The notes: a model not told the origin generated them from the letters alone. A DNA stretch of 64,000 nucleotides from Albibacterium profundi (GCF_042159835.1 NZ_JBBVGT010000002.1:496001-560000), one strand, 5' to 3'; shown: positions 1-9,340, counted from the first letter of the stretch. A program made the numbers and translations.

Positions 1-1
1 C

Positions 2-994
2 GCCAACCAACAAAATATCGGGTTATGGGATGTTATTAAGGAGGCACCTACCTACCTTGATAACAGAACAGCCTCTGCTGTGGCACCTTTCTCGACCTTG
101 ATTCAAAGCTTTCAAGCCATCGCCAGCGACCATAATGCTTTTGACACGGCTATGCATATTGCGCAGCATTCGGGTCTTCTCCGAGATCTTTATGAAGACA
201 AATCGGTAGAAGGATTGAGTCGTTATGAAAACATCCAAGAACTCCTCAATGGTATCAAAGAATTTAGTGAGCGTGAAGACATTGAAGAAAAGGGACTCGA
301 TGTTTTTATGCAGGACATTGCCTTGCTGACAAACGAAGACAATGATAAAGACCCTAATGCCGATACGGTATCGTTGATGACGATCCACTCATCCAAAGGT
401 CTTGAATTTCCCTATGTCCACATTGTTGGCCTAGAAGAAAATCTTTTTCCTTCGCAACGTTCCTTAAACTCAAGAAGTGATCTAGAGGAGGAACGCCGCT
501 TATTTTATGTAGCTTTAACTCGTGCTGAAAAAAATGTGTATATTTCGTATGCTACTTCACGCTATCAATGGGGGACGCTTAACAATTGCGAGCCGAGTCG
601 CTTTATTGATGAGCTCGACCCACAATATTTAGACTTGGACTTTAAGCCTCGGATGGAAAGTAGCGGTCCGGCTTCAAGCTTTGCAAATGAGCGTGCGGGC
701 TGGCAACAGAATCAGTCGGATCAACACGGCGACACGTACTTTAAACCCAAACCGAAGATTAAACAGAAAACCACAAGCATCTTACCAAAAGCGCATGTGC
801 CGTCGGAAAACTTTAGTCCCTCTGACACTAGCAAACTGCAGGTGGGCATGGAAGTTGAACATGAAAGGTTCGGATTTGGGAAAGTAGTAAATGTTGAAGG
901 GAAAGCTCCGGACATGAAAGCTACAATTTTCTTTAAAGAATTAGGACAGAAGCAATTGTTGCTTAAATTTGCAAAACTCAGAATAATAGATTAA
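2..994 (+). CDS. uvrD: UvrD/PcrA-type ATP-dependent DNA helicase (C-terminal part)
   Basis: Superfamily 1A 3-prime to 5-prime DNA helicase acting in nucleotide excision and mismatch repair and in clearing replication obstacles. The gene enters from the left edge, so only the last 330 residues are visible. They show helicase motif V (LMTIHSSKGLEFPYVHIVGL), motif VI (RRLFYVALTRAEKNVYI) and, after a charged linker rich in Lys and Gln, the C-terminal Tudor-like module (GMEVEHERFGFGKVV) that in PcrA contacts RNA polymerase and duplex DNA. The frame is open to base 2, so internal GTG or ATG codons are not starts. The DUF4290 gene follows after 13 bp and may be co-transcribed. Family assignment is firm; whether it is called uvrD or pcrA is a naming matter. 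Confidence 0.95.
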   Translation, partial: ANQQNIGLWDVIKEAPTYLDNRTASAVAPFSTLIQSFQAIASDHNAFDTAMHIAQHSGLLRDLYEDKSVEGLSRYENIQELLNGIKEFSEREDIEEKGLDVFMQDIALLTNEDNDKDPNADTVSLMTIHSSKGLEFPYVHIVGLEENLFPSQRSLNSRSDLEEERRLFYVALTRAEKNVYISYATSRYQWGTLNNCEPSRFIDELDPQYLDLDFKPRMESSGPASSFANERAGWQQNQSDQHGDTYFKPKPKIKQKTTSILPKAHVPSENFSPSDTSKLQVGMEVEHERFGFGKVVNVEGKAPDMKATIFFKELGQKQLLLKFAKLRIID

Positions 995-1007
995 TTAGAA
1001 ATTCAAT

Positions 1008-1664
1008 ATGGAATTTGATTATAACAGTACACGAAGTCCCCTTATTCTCGCTGAATACGGCCGTAACGTGCAGAACATGGTAGACTATATTTGTACACTA
1101 CCAACCCGTGAAGAAAGAAATAAATATGCGCAAGTCGTAATCGACCTCATGGGATTCCTTAATCCTCATCTGCGGGATGTATCCGACTTCAAACACAAGC
1201 TTTGGGATCACTTACATATTATCTCCGACTTCAAGATCGACGTAGATTCTCCTTATCCGGTTCCAGAGAAGGAATCACTTCGTTCGAAACCGGAAATATT
1301 AGATTACCCACAGCATCGTATCCGATTTAAGCACTATGGAAAAACGGTAGAGAAGCTTATTGAATCAGCAAAAAAGATCGAAAACCCGGAGAGTCAGAAA
1401 AACATGATCACCTCCATTGCCAACTTTATGAAGATGGCTTACGTAACTTGGAACAAAGACTCTGTGGCGGATGAAACGATAATCAGTGATCTAAAAGAAC
1501 TATCAAATGGCGAATTGCCAATTGATGAAAACATGACATTGAACAAAGTAGAATTTAAAACTCCGCCTCCCGGCAATCGCGTCCGTACGGGCCAAAGCTC
1601 GAAAGGCAATAAAAACGGGAAGAACCAAAACGGAGGAAAGAAAAGAAACGGAAAGCGTCACTAA
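1008..1664 (+). CDS. DUF4290 domain protein
   Basis: A 218-residue protein of a family conserved in Bacteroidota with no established function. I recognise the N-terminal signature (YNSTRSPLILAEYGRNVQNM) and the conserved central stretch around residues 90-115 (DYPQHRIRFKHYGKTVE). It has no signal peptide or membrane segment, so it should be cytosolic. The last 30 residues are a low-complexity tail of Gly, Lys and Asn (GKNQNGGKKRNGKRH), strongly basic, which could bind nucleic acid; that is inference only. It lies between the helicase gene and murA, 13 and 30 bp away, a spacing that suggests one transcript. Confidence 0.85.
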   Translation: MEFDYNSTRSPLILAEYGRNVQNMVDYICTLPTREERNKYAQVVIDLMGFLNPHLRDVSDFKHKLWDHLHIISDFKIDVDSPYPVPEKESLRSKPEILDYPQHRIRFKHYGKTVEKLIESAKKIENPESQKNMITSIANFMKMAYVTWNKDSVADETIISDLKELSNGELPIDENMTLNKVEFKTPPPGNRVRTGQSSKGNKNGKNQNGGKKRNGKRH

Positions 1665-1694
1665 TTTTAAACACGGTACAATAAATTTATATTG

Positions 1695-3020
1695 ATGAGC
1701 AAAAACTCTTTTGAGATTATTGGAGGCACACCATTAAAGGGAGAAATTACACCTCAGGGTGCAAAGAATGAAGCATTACAAATTATTTCAGCTGTTCTTT
1801 TGACTAAGGAAAAAGTTGTCATTAACAATGTTCCTGATATTAAGGATGTCAACAAGCTGATCGATCTGCTTAGCAACCTTGGTGTTAAAGTCGACCGTCT
1901 CGGTAAGGATAGCTACAGCTTTCAAGCAGAAAACATCAATACGGAATATTTTCAAACCGAAGAGTTTAAAACTAAAGGCGGCAGTCTGCGAGGTTCTATC
2001 ATGATCGTAGGTCCCCTACTGGCTCGCTTCGGCAAAGCGTCCATTCCAAAACCAGGTGGCGATAAAATTGGACGTCGAAGACTCGACACACATTTTATAG
2101 GTCTAGAGAAACTAGGTGCAAAATTTGTTTACGACGCAGAAAATCATTTCTTCGACATTGATGCAAGTCAGCTGAAGGGCACATACATCCTAATGGATGA
2201 AGCATCTGTTACCGGCACAGCCAATATCGTAATGGCTGCCGTTTTAGCTGAAGGAACCACGACGATCTATAATGCTGCCTGCGAACCTTATCTACAGCAG
2301 CTCTGCAAAATGCTGAATCGTATGGGAGCAAAAATAAGTGGCATAGGCTCTAATTTGTTAACGATAGAAGGTGTTGAAGAACTAGGAGGCACGGAGCATC
2401 GCATGCTACCTGACATGATAGAAATCGGTTCTTTCATTGGCTTAGCCGCGATGACCGGGTCAGAAATAACCATCAAAGATGTCCACTTCAACGAACTGGG
2501 TATTATCCCGACGGTTTTCTCACGTTTAGGGATCAAATTTGAACTACGCGGGGATGATATCTATATCCCTGCACAAGAAAGCTATGAAATTGAAACGTTT
2601 ATTGACGGTTCCATTCTAACTGTTAGCGATGCACCTTGGCCGGGTTTTACTCCCGACCTATTAAGCATCATACTTGTTGTAGCGATTCAAGCCAAAGGAA
2701 ACGTTCTCATTCATCAAAAGATGTTCGAGAGTCGCCTCTTTTTTGTCGACAAGTTGATCGACATGGGTGCACAAATTATCTTGTGTGACCCACACCGAGC
2801 AACGGTTATCGGCCTCGATAACAACGTGCGCCTTCGGGGAATTGAAATGTCCTCACCAGATATCAGAGCCGGTGTTTCTTTGCTCATTGCAGCACTTTCA
2901 GCACAGGGCAAATCTGTCATTCATAATATCGAGCAAATTGAAAGAGGGTATCAGGATATCGAAGAACGACTACGCTCATTGGGGGCTAACATTCGGAGGG
3001 TCAGTTCTAGTGACGACTAG
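1695..3020 (+). CDS. murA: UDP-N-acetylglucosamine 1-carboxyvinyltransferase MurA (Asp-type)
   Basis: First committed step of peptidoglycan synthesis: transfers enolpyruvate from PEP to UDP-GlcNAc in the cytosol. 441 residues, normal for the family, with the EPSP-synthase fold signatures (TPQGAKNEALQ near the N-terminus; GGSLRGSIMIVGPLLARFG; RAGVSLLIAALSAQG near the end). The catalytic loop reads PKPGGDKIGRRRLDTH, so the residue at the position of E. coli Cys115 is Asp (residue 123 counted from ATG). Asp at this place is known to support catalysis while preventing alkylation by fosfomycin. An upstream in-frame TTG one codon earlier is possible, but the ATG at 1695 is preferred. Confidence 0.97.
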   Translation: MSKNSFEIIGGTPLKGEITPQGAKNEALQIISAVLLTKEKVVINNVPDIKDVNKLIDLLSNLGVKVDRLGKDSYSFQAENINTEYFQTEEFKTKGGSLRGSIMIVGPLLARFGKASIPKPGGDKIGRRRLDTHFIGLEKLGAKFVYDAENHFFDIDASQLKGTYILMDEASVTGTANIVMAAVLAEGTTTIYNAACEPYLQQLCKMLNRMGAKISGIGSNLLTIEGVEELGGTEHRMLPDMIEIGSFIGLAAMTGSEITIKDVHFNELGIIPTVFSRLGIKFELRGDDIYIPAQESYEIETFIDGSILTVSDAPWPGFTPDLLSIILVVAIQAKGNVLIHQKMFESRLFFVDKLIDMGAQIILCDPHRATVIGLDNNVRLRGIEMSSPDIRAGVSLLIAALSAQGKSVIHNIEQIERGYQDIEERLRSLGANIRRVSSSDD

Positions 3021-3147
3021 TTCGACGCTAGCTTAACGTGAACAGCATCATGAATTTGTCAGGAAATAAAATTTTCGAAGGCGGAATCAAAGAAAATCAG
3101 TTGTTTTGCGACTTATTAACACAAATCAAACAAACAGATTTAAACAG

Positions 3148-3780
3148 ATGAGAAAGATTTTAATCTTATTAAGCGCACCAGCTATCTTTTTAGCTTCTTG
3201 CGTAAGTAACCCCGATGGTCAGAAAGCTGAGACTTCTGATGCAGTAGAAACGACAGTAACAACTGATGGAAATTCGCTAAGCGTAGACACCAGTGCTTCT
3301 ACCGTAAAATGGTTAGGACAAAAAGTTACAGGCAAACACCATGGCGAAGTTGATATCACTTCAGGTTCTCTAATCGTTTCAGAGGATGGACACTTAACTG
3401 GAGGTAACTTTGAAATCGATTTGAACACAATCGACGTTCAAGATCTTGAAGGCGAAATGAGAGACAAGTTGATGGGTCACTTGAGAAGTGAAGATTTCTT
3501 TCACGTTGAAAATCATCCCACCGCTACGTTTGAGATAACAGAGGTTACCGAGGGCGCAACAGCTAACGAACTCGTTGTTGCAGGTAACTTAACCATCCGC
3601 GGCGTTAGCAAGAACATCAAATTTGATGCTACAGCATCGGAACTATCGGCTGAATCAGCAGTTCTTGACGCTAACTTTAACATCGCTCGTGAAGACTGGG
3701 GAGTTAGCTACCAAGGAAAAGCAGACGACCTGATTAGTAAAGAGATCAACTTTGACGTACACCTAGTTGCAAAGAAATAA
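3148..3780 (+). CDS. YceI-family lipoprotein
   Basis: A 210-residue lipoprotein with a YceI lipocalin-like beta-barrel that in characterised members binds an isoprenoid-type lipid. The N-terminus is a lipoprotein signal (RKILILLSAPAIFLASC) with the lipobox LASC, so the mature protein starts at Cys18. A Thr/Ser/Glu-rich linker of about 30 residues precedes the YceI domain (from STVKWLGQKVTGKHHGEV to the end), which contains the conserved segments GGNFEIDLNTIDV, LRSEDFFHVENHPTATFE and LTIRGVSKNI. The frame is open to about 3106, but the ATG at 3148 directly begins the signal peptide. It ends just before a perfect palindrome that should stop transcription. Confidence 0.93.
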   Translation: MRKILILLSAPAIFLASCVSNPDGQKAETSDAVETTVTTDGNSLSVDTSASTVKWLGQKVTGKHHGEVDITSGSLIVSEDGHLTGGNFEIDLNTIDVQDLEGEMRDKLMGHLRSEDFFHVENHPTATFEITEVTEGATANELVVAGNLTIRGVSKNIKFDATASELSAESAVLDANFNIAREDWGVSYQGKADDLISKEINFDVHLVAKK

Positions 3781-3809
3781 TAACGGTTCAGATCACAATC
3801 TGAATCCAC

Positions 3810-3853
3810 AAAACACGAATGCCGAATGAATATTCATTCGGCATTCGTGTTTT
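3810..3853. terminator. Bidirectional terminator (perfect 44-bp palindrome)
   Basis: All 22 base pairs match, centred at 3831/3832. The ends are A/T runs, and an extra T follows on the plus strand, so the hairpin can end transcripts from both convergent genes (YceI gene on +, cystathionine beta-synthase-like gene on -). Confidence 0.9.
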
Positions 3854-3864
3854 TGATAAAAAGA

Positions 3865-4845
3865 CTAGTCGCGTACGAAACCCTTTTCTTTCATCCAATC
3901 ATCATTAAACATTTTACCCATATAACGTGAACCGTGATCATGGAATATAACGACAACGACATCATCTTCTTTCAGCCGATCCTTTAATTGCATCACTCCT
4001 GCCATCGCCGCGCCAGCCGAATTACCGACAAAAACCCCTTCCTTCCTAGCAAGTTCCATGGTCATGATAGCCCCATCCTTATCACTCACTTTTTCAAAGT
4101 AATCAATAACATCAAAGTCTACGTTCTTGGGAAGAAAATCCTCACCAATACCTTCAGTAATATATGGATAGATCTCATTTTTGTCAAAGATCCCCGTCTC
4201 TTTATATTTCTTAAAAACCGACCCGTATGAGTCAATGCCCCACACTTTAATATCCGGATTCTTCTCTTTCAAATATTTTCCTGTTCCGCAAATCGTTCCA
4301 CCCGTTCCAACACCGACCACCAAATGCGTCACTTTTCCCTCAGTTTGCTCCCAAATTTCCGGTCCGGTCTGTTCATAATTTGCCTGCGTATTAGAAAGGT
4401 TATCATATTGATTCGGTTTCCAGGCATTCGGGGTTTCTTCTACTAAGCGACTAGATACCGAGTAATACGAACGGGGGTCCTCGGGGTCAACATCAGTCGG
4501 ACACACAATTACCTCCGCTCCAAAAGCCTTCAAAGCATCTATCTTTTCTTTAGACTGCTTATCTGTGGTCGTAAAAATACATTTATATCCTTTAATCACT
4601 GCAGCCATCGCCAAGCCCATTCCTGTGTTTCCCGAAGTACCTTCCACAATGGTTCCTCCTGGCTTAAGCAACCCCGCTTTTTCCGCGTCTTCAATCATTT
4701 TCAAGGCCATCCGGTCCTTTATCGAATTACCCGGATTGAAGGACTCAATCTTAGCCAATACCGTAGCAGGCACATCTTGCGTAATCTTGTTTATCTTCAC
4801 CAAAGGAGTCTGGCCAATGGTTTCTAAAATATTATTATACCACAT
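3865..4845 (-). CDS. PLP-dependent cysteine synthase / cystathionine beta-synthase-like enzyme
   Basis: A 326-residue fold-type II PLP enzyme. The PLP lysine lies in SFNPGNSIKDRMA, the substrate-binding loop is EGTSGNTGMGLA, and the phosphate-binding loop is GVGTGGTICGTGKYL. The C-terminal part (GVFVGNSAGAAM, then HDHGSRYMGKMFNDDWMKEKG) resembles the catalytic core of cystathionine beta-synthases more than CysK, but no C-terminal CBS regulatory pair is present. It could therefore make cystathionine from serine and homocysteine, or cysteine from O-acetylserine; the sequence alone does not decide. Single gene, convergent with the YceI gene and separated from it by a bidirectional terminator. 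Confidence 0.88.
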   Translation of the reverse strand: MWYNNILETIGQTPLVKINKITQDVPATVLAKIESFNPGNSIKDRMALKMIEDAEKAGLLKPGGTIVEGTSGNTGMGLAMAAVIKGYKCIFTTTDKQSKEKIDALKAFGAEVIVCPTDVDPEDPRSYYSVSSRLVEETPNAWKPNQYDNLSNTQANYEQTGPEIWEQTEGKVTHLVVGVGTGGTICGTGKYLKEKNPDIKVWGIDSYGSVFKKYKETGIFDKNEIYPYITEGIGEDFLPKNVDFDVIDYFEKVSDKDGAIMTMELARKEGVFVGNSAGAAMAGVMQLKDRLKEDDVVVVIFHDHGSRYMGKMFNDDWMKEKGFVRD

Positions 4846-4893
4846 CGTATTTATTATCTCTATTTTCTGATTCTTAGCTAATCAATTGTAGGA

Positions 4894-5718
4894 TTAAAAC
4901 TTCAAATGCTTCACCGTTAGCTTATGTTCAATTAATTGTCGTAGCGACTCAATTCCAATTTGCAAATGCGACTCCACAAAATCGGCACTAACCTTTGTAT
5001 CACTATCCTCAGTTTTCACACCTTCCGGAACCATCGGTTGGTCCGAAATTAACAATAAAGCGCCCGTCGGAATTTTATTAGCAAAACCAACCGAAAATAT
5101 GGTAGCAGTTTCCATATCCACGGCCATGGCACGTAACTGTTTTAAATATTTCTTAAAGCCCTTATCGTGTTCCCAGACCCTCCGGTTCGTAGTATAAACG
5201 GTACCGGTCCAATAATCGAGCTCATGATCGCGAATAGTTGTTGAAATGGCCTTCTGCAAAGCAAAGGCGGGTAAGGCTGGCACCTCAGGCGGAAAATAAT
5301 CATTCGAAGTACCTTCACCTCGGATCGCGGCAATAGGCAAAACCAAATCACCAATACTGTTCTTTTTCTTTATTCCACCGGCTTTCCCAAGAAACAAAAC
5401 CGCCTTGGGTTGAATAGCCGATAATAAATCCATAACGGTCGCTGCAACCGGACTCCCCATCCCAAAGTTGATGATGGTGATACCCTCGGCAGTTACACTC
5501 TGCATAGGTTTATCTAAACCATAAATGGGCGCATTGTCATGCCATTCCGAAAATAGCTTTAGATAGTTAGAAAAATTCGTCAGCAAGATATAGTTACCAA
5601 ACTCATCCAAGGGCCGACCCGTATACCTGGGCAACCAATTCTCTACAATCTCATCTTTTGTCTTTAAGCCTACCTGAACGGGGCTCTGGTTAGTATCTTT
5701 TTTATCTTCCATAATCAT
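4894..5718 (-). CDS. amn: AMP nucleosidase
   Basis: Hydrolyses AMP to adenine and ribose 5-phosphate and controls intracellular AMP. The protein belongs to the short phosphorylase-type form used in Bacteroidota, about 270 residues, without the N-terminal domain of E. coli Amn. Visible features are the nucleoside phosphorylase core (ITIINFGMGSPVAATVMDLL, VLFLGKAGGIKKKNSIGDLVLP) and the purine-site segment AMAVDMETATIFSVGFANK. The open frame extends upstream to 5772, but that extension translates the palindromic terminator of clpX, so I start at the ATG 5716-5718; the ATG at 5710-5712 is equally possible. It follows clpX in the same direction. Confidence 0.9.
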   Translation of the reverse strand: MIMEDKKDTNQSPVQVGLKTKDEIVENWLPRYTGRPLDEFGNYILLTNFSNYLKLFSEWHDNAPIYGLDKPMQSVTAEGITIINFGMGSPVAATVMDLLSAIQPKAVLFLGKAGGIKKKNSIGDLVLPIAAIRGEGTSNDYFPPEVPALPAFALQKAISTTIRDHELDYWTGTVYTTNRRVWEHDKGFKKYLKQLRAMAVDMETATIFSVGFANKIPTGALLLISDQPMVPEGVKTEDSDTKVSADFVESHLQIGIESLRQLIEHKLTVKHLKF

Positions 5719-5741
5719 TATCCGCGATATATAAATATAAA

Positions 5742-5769
5742 AAAAGTCCCCGTAATTACGGGGACTTTT
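5742..5769 (-). terminator. Rho-independent terminator of the tig-clpPX operon
   Basis: Perfect 28-bp palindrome (AAAAGTCCCCGTAA and its complement) followed on the minus strand by a longer T run. It lies 18 bp beyond the clpX stop and before the AMP nucleosidase start. Confidence 0.88.
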
Positions 5770-5786
5770 CATTTTTCTATCTTAAA

Positions 5787-7034
5787 TCAAGCAGCCCTGA
5801 GCTTGTCGACATCTGATTTTTGAAATTTATCTTGCGCATAGTCCAGCGTGATCCTCAAAGTCTCCTCTGCTTTATGCTTTTGAGAGGGAACCTCAAACAT
5901 GGCATCCAACATGATAGCTTCACAAATTGCCCTTAAACCTCTTGCACCTAATTTAAACTCCATCGCTTTGTCCACGATAAACTCAAATACTTCCTTATCG
6001 AATTCAAGTTTCACATTCTCATAAGCAAACAGTTTTACATATTGCTTGATCAGAGAGTTTTTAGGCTCTGTCAGAATACTCAGTAGTGTATCTCTATCCA
6101 ATGGATTCAAGAAGGTGATTGCCGGTAACCTACCAATCAACTCTGGAATTAAACCGAAGGCCTTCAAATCCTGAGGAGTTATATACTTGTGTAAGTTTTC
6201 CAAGTCGATATCCGAGTCACTAGATGACATCTTATAGCCCACCGTGGTTGTACGTAAGCGTTTTGCTATCCGCTTCTCGATGCCATCAAATGCACCGCCA
6301 CAGATAAATAGAATATTAGCTGTATTTACAGCGATCATCTTTTGATCCGGATGCTTACGTCCCCCTTGTGGTGGTACGTTGACACTCGTTCCTTCCAAAA
6401 TCTTCAATAAAGCCTGTTGAACACCCTCACCCGACACATCCCGTGTTATCGAAGGGTTTCCACTTTTACGTGCGATTTTGTCAATTTCATCGATATATAC
6501 AATTCCTCGTTCTGCTGCGGCTACATCATAGTCAGCTGCCTGAAGCAAGCGAGTTAAAATACTTTCAACGTCCTCCCCAACATAGCCTGCCTCCGTCAAT
6601 ACCGTTGCATCTACAATACTGAAAGGTACATTCAAGATCTTCGCTATGGTTTTAGCTAATAGCGTCTTTCCCGTTCCAGTTTGCCCTACCATGATGATAT
6701 TCGACTTTTCGATTTCAACTCCGTCTTCATCAACCTTTTGGCTCAAACGTTTATAGTGATTATATACGGCAACAGAAAGAACTCGCTTAGCTTCGTCTTG
6801 CCCGATTACGTATTCATCAAGATGTTTTTTTATGTCTACTGGCTTCAAAAGCTTCAGGGCACCTTCAATGGCTTTGCTTTTTTCAACACCTGTCGCCTCA
6901 GCCAATAATTCATTTGCCTGCGTAATACATTTATCACATATATATACGCCGTCGCCATTGATTAGCAGCATCGTATCTTTCCGGGCTCTACCGCAAAAAG
7001 AACAAGCTACTTCCTTTTCTTTACTTTTTGCCAT
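5787..7034 (-). CDS. clpX: ATP-dependent Clp protease ATP-binding subunit ClpX
   Basis: AAA+ unfoldase that feeds substrates into the ClpP chamber. 415 residues, typical length. The N-terminal zinc-binding domain has Cys11, Cys14, Cys33 and Cys36 (CSFCGRAR and YICDKC). The Walker A motif is GQTGTGKT (residues 117-124), the Walker B is IVYIDEIDK, and the sensor/pore region continues with SVNVPPQGGRKHP. The start overlaps the end of clpP by 14 bp, so the two are translated from one message, and tig lies upstream in the same direction: the classic tig-clpP-clpX order. Confidence 0.98.
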   Translation of the reverse strand: MAKSKEKEVACSFCGRARKDTMLLINGDGVYICDKCITQANELLAEATGVEKSKAIEGALKLLKPVDIKKHLDEYVIGQDEAKRVLSVAVYNHYKRLSQKVDEDGVEIEKSNIIMVGQTGTGKTLLAKTIAKILNVPFSIVDATVLTEAGYVGEDVESILTRLLQAADYDVAAAERGIVYIDEIDKIARKSGNPSITRDVSGEGVQQALLKILEGTSVNVPPQGGRKHPDQKMIAVNTANILFICGGAFDGIEKRIAKRLRTTTVGYKMSSSDSDIDLENLHKYITPQDLKAFGLIPELIGRLPAITFLNPLDRDTLLSILTEPKNSLIKQYVKLFAYENVKLEFDKEVFEFIVDKAMEFKLGARGLRAICEAIMLDAMFEVPSQKHKAEETLRITLDYAQDKFQKSDVDKLRAA

Positions 7035-7731
7035 CGTCTTTTTTTGTTCCTTTTAATACTTCATCCACCATTCCATGCCCTTTCGCTTCCTCGGATGTCA
7101 TCCAGAAATCACGATCAGAAGACTTTTCTACCCAGTCAAACGATTTGCCCGAGTGGTGTGAAATAATGGTATAAAGTTCCTTTTTCAATTTTAACATTTG
7201 CTCCAAGTTGATTTCCATATCAGAAGCCACTCCCTGTGCTCCGCCCGACGGCTGGTGTATCATCACTCGCGAATGTTGCAAAGCAGCACGTTTACCCGCA
7301 GCACCTGCCACCAATAATACAGCTCCCATTGAAGCTGCCATCCCTGTACAAATAGTAGCGACATCTGGTGAAATATACTGCATCGTATCGTAGATACCTA
7401 ATCCAGCGTATACACTTCCACCGGGAGAATTAATATAAATTTGAATATCGCGGTGAGCATCGGCCGATTGAAGAAACAACAATTGTGCTTGGATGATATT
7501 CGCGACATGGTCAGTCACCGCGTCCCCTAAAAAGATAATACGGTCCATCATTAAACGCGAAAAAACATCCATTTGAGCAACATTTAATTGTCTTTCCTCA
7601 ATAATATATGGAGTCATCGATGTCGGTACATGTCTATTTTCTACCCGAGAGATAAACCCATCGACATGTTGACTACCGATGCGGTGATGTTTAATAGCAT
7701 AATTTCTAAATTCTTTTTTATCGATACTCAT
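7021..7731 (-). CDS. clpP: ATP-dependent Clp protease proteolytic subunit ClpP
   Basis: Serine protease that forms the tetradecameric degradation chamber. 236 residues with the catalytic Ser134 (TGMAASMGAVL), His159 (RVMIHQPSGG) and an Asp at about 208 (SDRDFWMTSEEA). The N-terminus carries about 35 residues before the first conserved strand; this may be a removable propeptide, or the start may lie at the ATG for residue 39, but members in Bacteroidota commonly have such an extension. Downstream it overlaps clpX; upstream a gap of about 200 bp separates it from tig. Confidence 0.97.
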   Translation of the reverse strand: MSIDKKEFRNYAIKHHRIGSQHVDGFISRVENRHVPTSMTPYIIEERQLNVAQMDVFSRLMMDRIIFLGDAVTDHVANIIQAQLLFLQSADAHRDIQIYINSPGGSVYAGLGIYDTMQYISPDVATICTGMAASMGAVLLVAGAAGKRAALQHSRVMIHQPSGGAQGVASDMEINLEQMLKLKKELYTIISHHSGKSFDWVEKSSDRDFWMTSEEAKGHGMVDEVLKGTKKDDGKK

Positions 7732-7883
7732 AATGATTTGTTTTAATATTTAAGACGAATAAATATATGGATTAAGGATAAGTAAAAAAACTAGAATTAC
7801 AAAAACTGAGCCATCTGGTATCCCTCGTCAAAACCTGCCAAAATGCCCGATGCTCTTAAAAAATACCCTTAAAACCAATAAAA

Positions 7884-7910
7884 AAGCCACACTAAGAATC
7901 AGCGTGGCTT
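7884..7910 (-). terminator. Terminator-like hairpin after tig
   Basis: Stem AAGCCAC(G/A)C facing its complement with one wobble pair, followed on the minus strand by six T. It lies between tig and clpP, so clpPX may be read only by run-through or from its own promoter in the 199-bp gap. Confidence 0.75.
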
Positions 7911-7930
7911 CCTTTATATGTTAGAAAATT

Positions 7931-9268
7931 TTACTTTAATTCGATAAATTCGTTGTAAGGAATTTCCTTTTTCTCCAACTTCACAATCCCTTTCAAATGA
8001 TCAAACACTTTCAATGCTTTTACTTCCTCAAACAAACGATTCGCTTGTTCTTTATCCTGAAGTAATTGAGCTGCGTATTGGTTCAACTGCTCCTCAGGAA
8101 GGTCTTGCTGTCCGTACATCTTTAATTGGGCGGCTAAACGCTCTTTAGCAGCGGCAATTACTTCCTCATACTGAATCTCCAATTTATTATCATTGATAAT
8201 TTTATTTTCGATCAATGTCCATTTTAAATTTTTGGCGAAATCATCATAGCCTTCCGTAATCTCCTCGTCAGTTAGTTTTTCATTGGTAGTTTTCAACCAG
8301 CGCTTCAAAAACTCATCTGGAAAATCTGCTTTCACACGATCCATACCGAGTGTATACATATCGTTTTGAAGCTTCTGATCTGCATTTTGAACAAATAAGC
8401 TTTCAATTTCTTCTTGTACCTTGGCTTTGAATTCTTCCTCAGTTTTTACCGTTCCCTCACCGTAAATTTTATCGAAAAACTCCTGATCCATTTCAGCTTC
8501 CTCTAAGCGGTTTACATTTTCAACTTTCAGGTTGAATGTTCCCACCAAGTCAGCTACCTGATCTTCTTCAATTTCCAATAATCTGGCTACTGTACTGTCA
8601 TCATAAGCTTTCTTCAAGTCGATTGCAACAACATCGTCCTTTTTCAGGCCCGCCAAACTCTTTTTAATTTTCTTATCTTCGATGATATCGCTACGTACCG
8701 AAGTTGTTTTCACAATTCCGTCTTCGAGAGGTTCTCCTTTGGCATCCACTTGTGTCAATTCACCGTATAGTACATCGTCCTCTTCAGATACTTCTGGGTT
8801 CGAACGCTTACCATAGCTTTTTCTCAAGTTTGAAATTCTTGAGTTCAAGGTTTCATCATCTGCCTTAATAACATATTCAGTTAATGTATCTTTCTCTGTA
8901 AAAGGCACATCAACCTTTGGAGCTAAGCCAATTTCATATTTGAAGTTATAATCATCTTCAAAACCCCATGTATATTGAGTTTCCTCTTCTTTCGGAAGAG
9001 GCTGTCCTAGAATTTCTAGTTTATTTTCCGTTAGATAATCGTTTAGGCTATTGCTAACAATTTTATTGATTTCATCGATTAAGATCGCTTTACCATAGGT
9101 TCTCTTAATATGCGAAGTAGGTACCATTCCAGGACGGAAACCTGGTAACTTCGCTTGCTTAGCTTGAGTTTTAATAGCACTGTCAACTTGACTTTTATAG
9201 TCTTCTGGTTTTAATTCTATGCTGACTACTGCATTCAAGTCATCAATGTTTTCTTGGGAAATATTCAT
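7931..9268 (-). CDS. tig: Trigger factor (ribosome-associated chaperone)
   Basis: Ribosome-bound chaperone that shields nascent chains. 445 residues. The N-terminal ribosome-binding domain has the loop LPGFRPGMVPTSHIKRTYG (usual form GFRxGKxP; here Met replaces the Lys). The middle part (about 150-235) corresponds to the PPIase-like domain but is divergent, as in other Bacteroidota, and the helical C-terminal chaperone domain follows. Strongly acidic, with many Glu and Lys, consistent with a cytosolic chaperone. It precedes clpP and clpX, a conserved order that links folding with proteolysis. Confidence 0.95.
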   Translation of the reverse strand: MNISQENIDDLNAVVSIELKPEDYKSQVDSAIKTQAKQAKLPGFRPGMVPTSHIKRTYGKAILIDEINKIVSNSLNDYLTENKLEILGQPLPKEEETQYTWGFEDDYNFKYEIGLAPKVDVPFTEKDTLTEYVIKADDETLNSRISNLRKSYGKRSNPEVSEEDDVLYGELTQVDAKGEPLEDGIVKTTSVRSDIIEDKKIKKSLAGLKKDDVVAIDLKKAYDDSTVARLLEIEEDQVADLVGTFNLKVENVNRLEEAEMDQEFFDKIYGEGTVKTEEEFKAKVQEEIESLFVQNADQKLQNDMYTLGMDRVKADFPDEFLKRWLKTTNEKLTDEEITEGYDDFAKNLKWTLIENKIINDNKLEIQYEEVIAAAKERLAAQLKMYGQQDLPEEQLNQYAAQLLQDKEQANRLFEEVKALKVFDHLKGIVKLEKKEIPYNEFIELK

Positions 9269-9340
9269 AGCTGCTATTACGTTTGCCGTTAATTATTCAT
9301 TTAACAAAAATTCCCCCCGATTATGTCGAGAGGAATCAAG

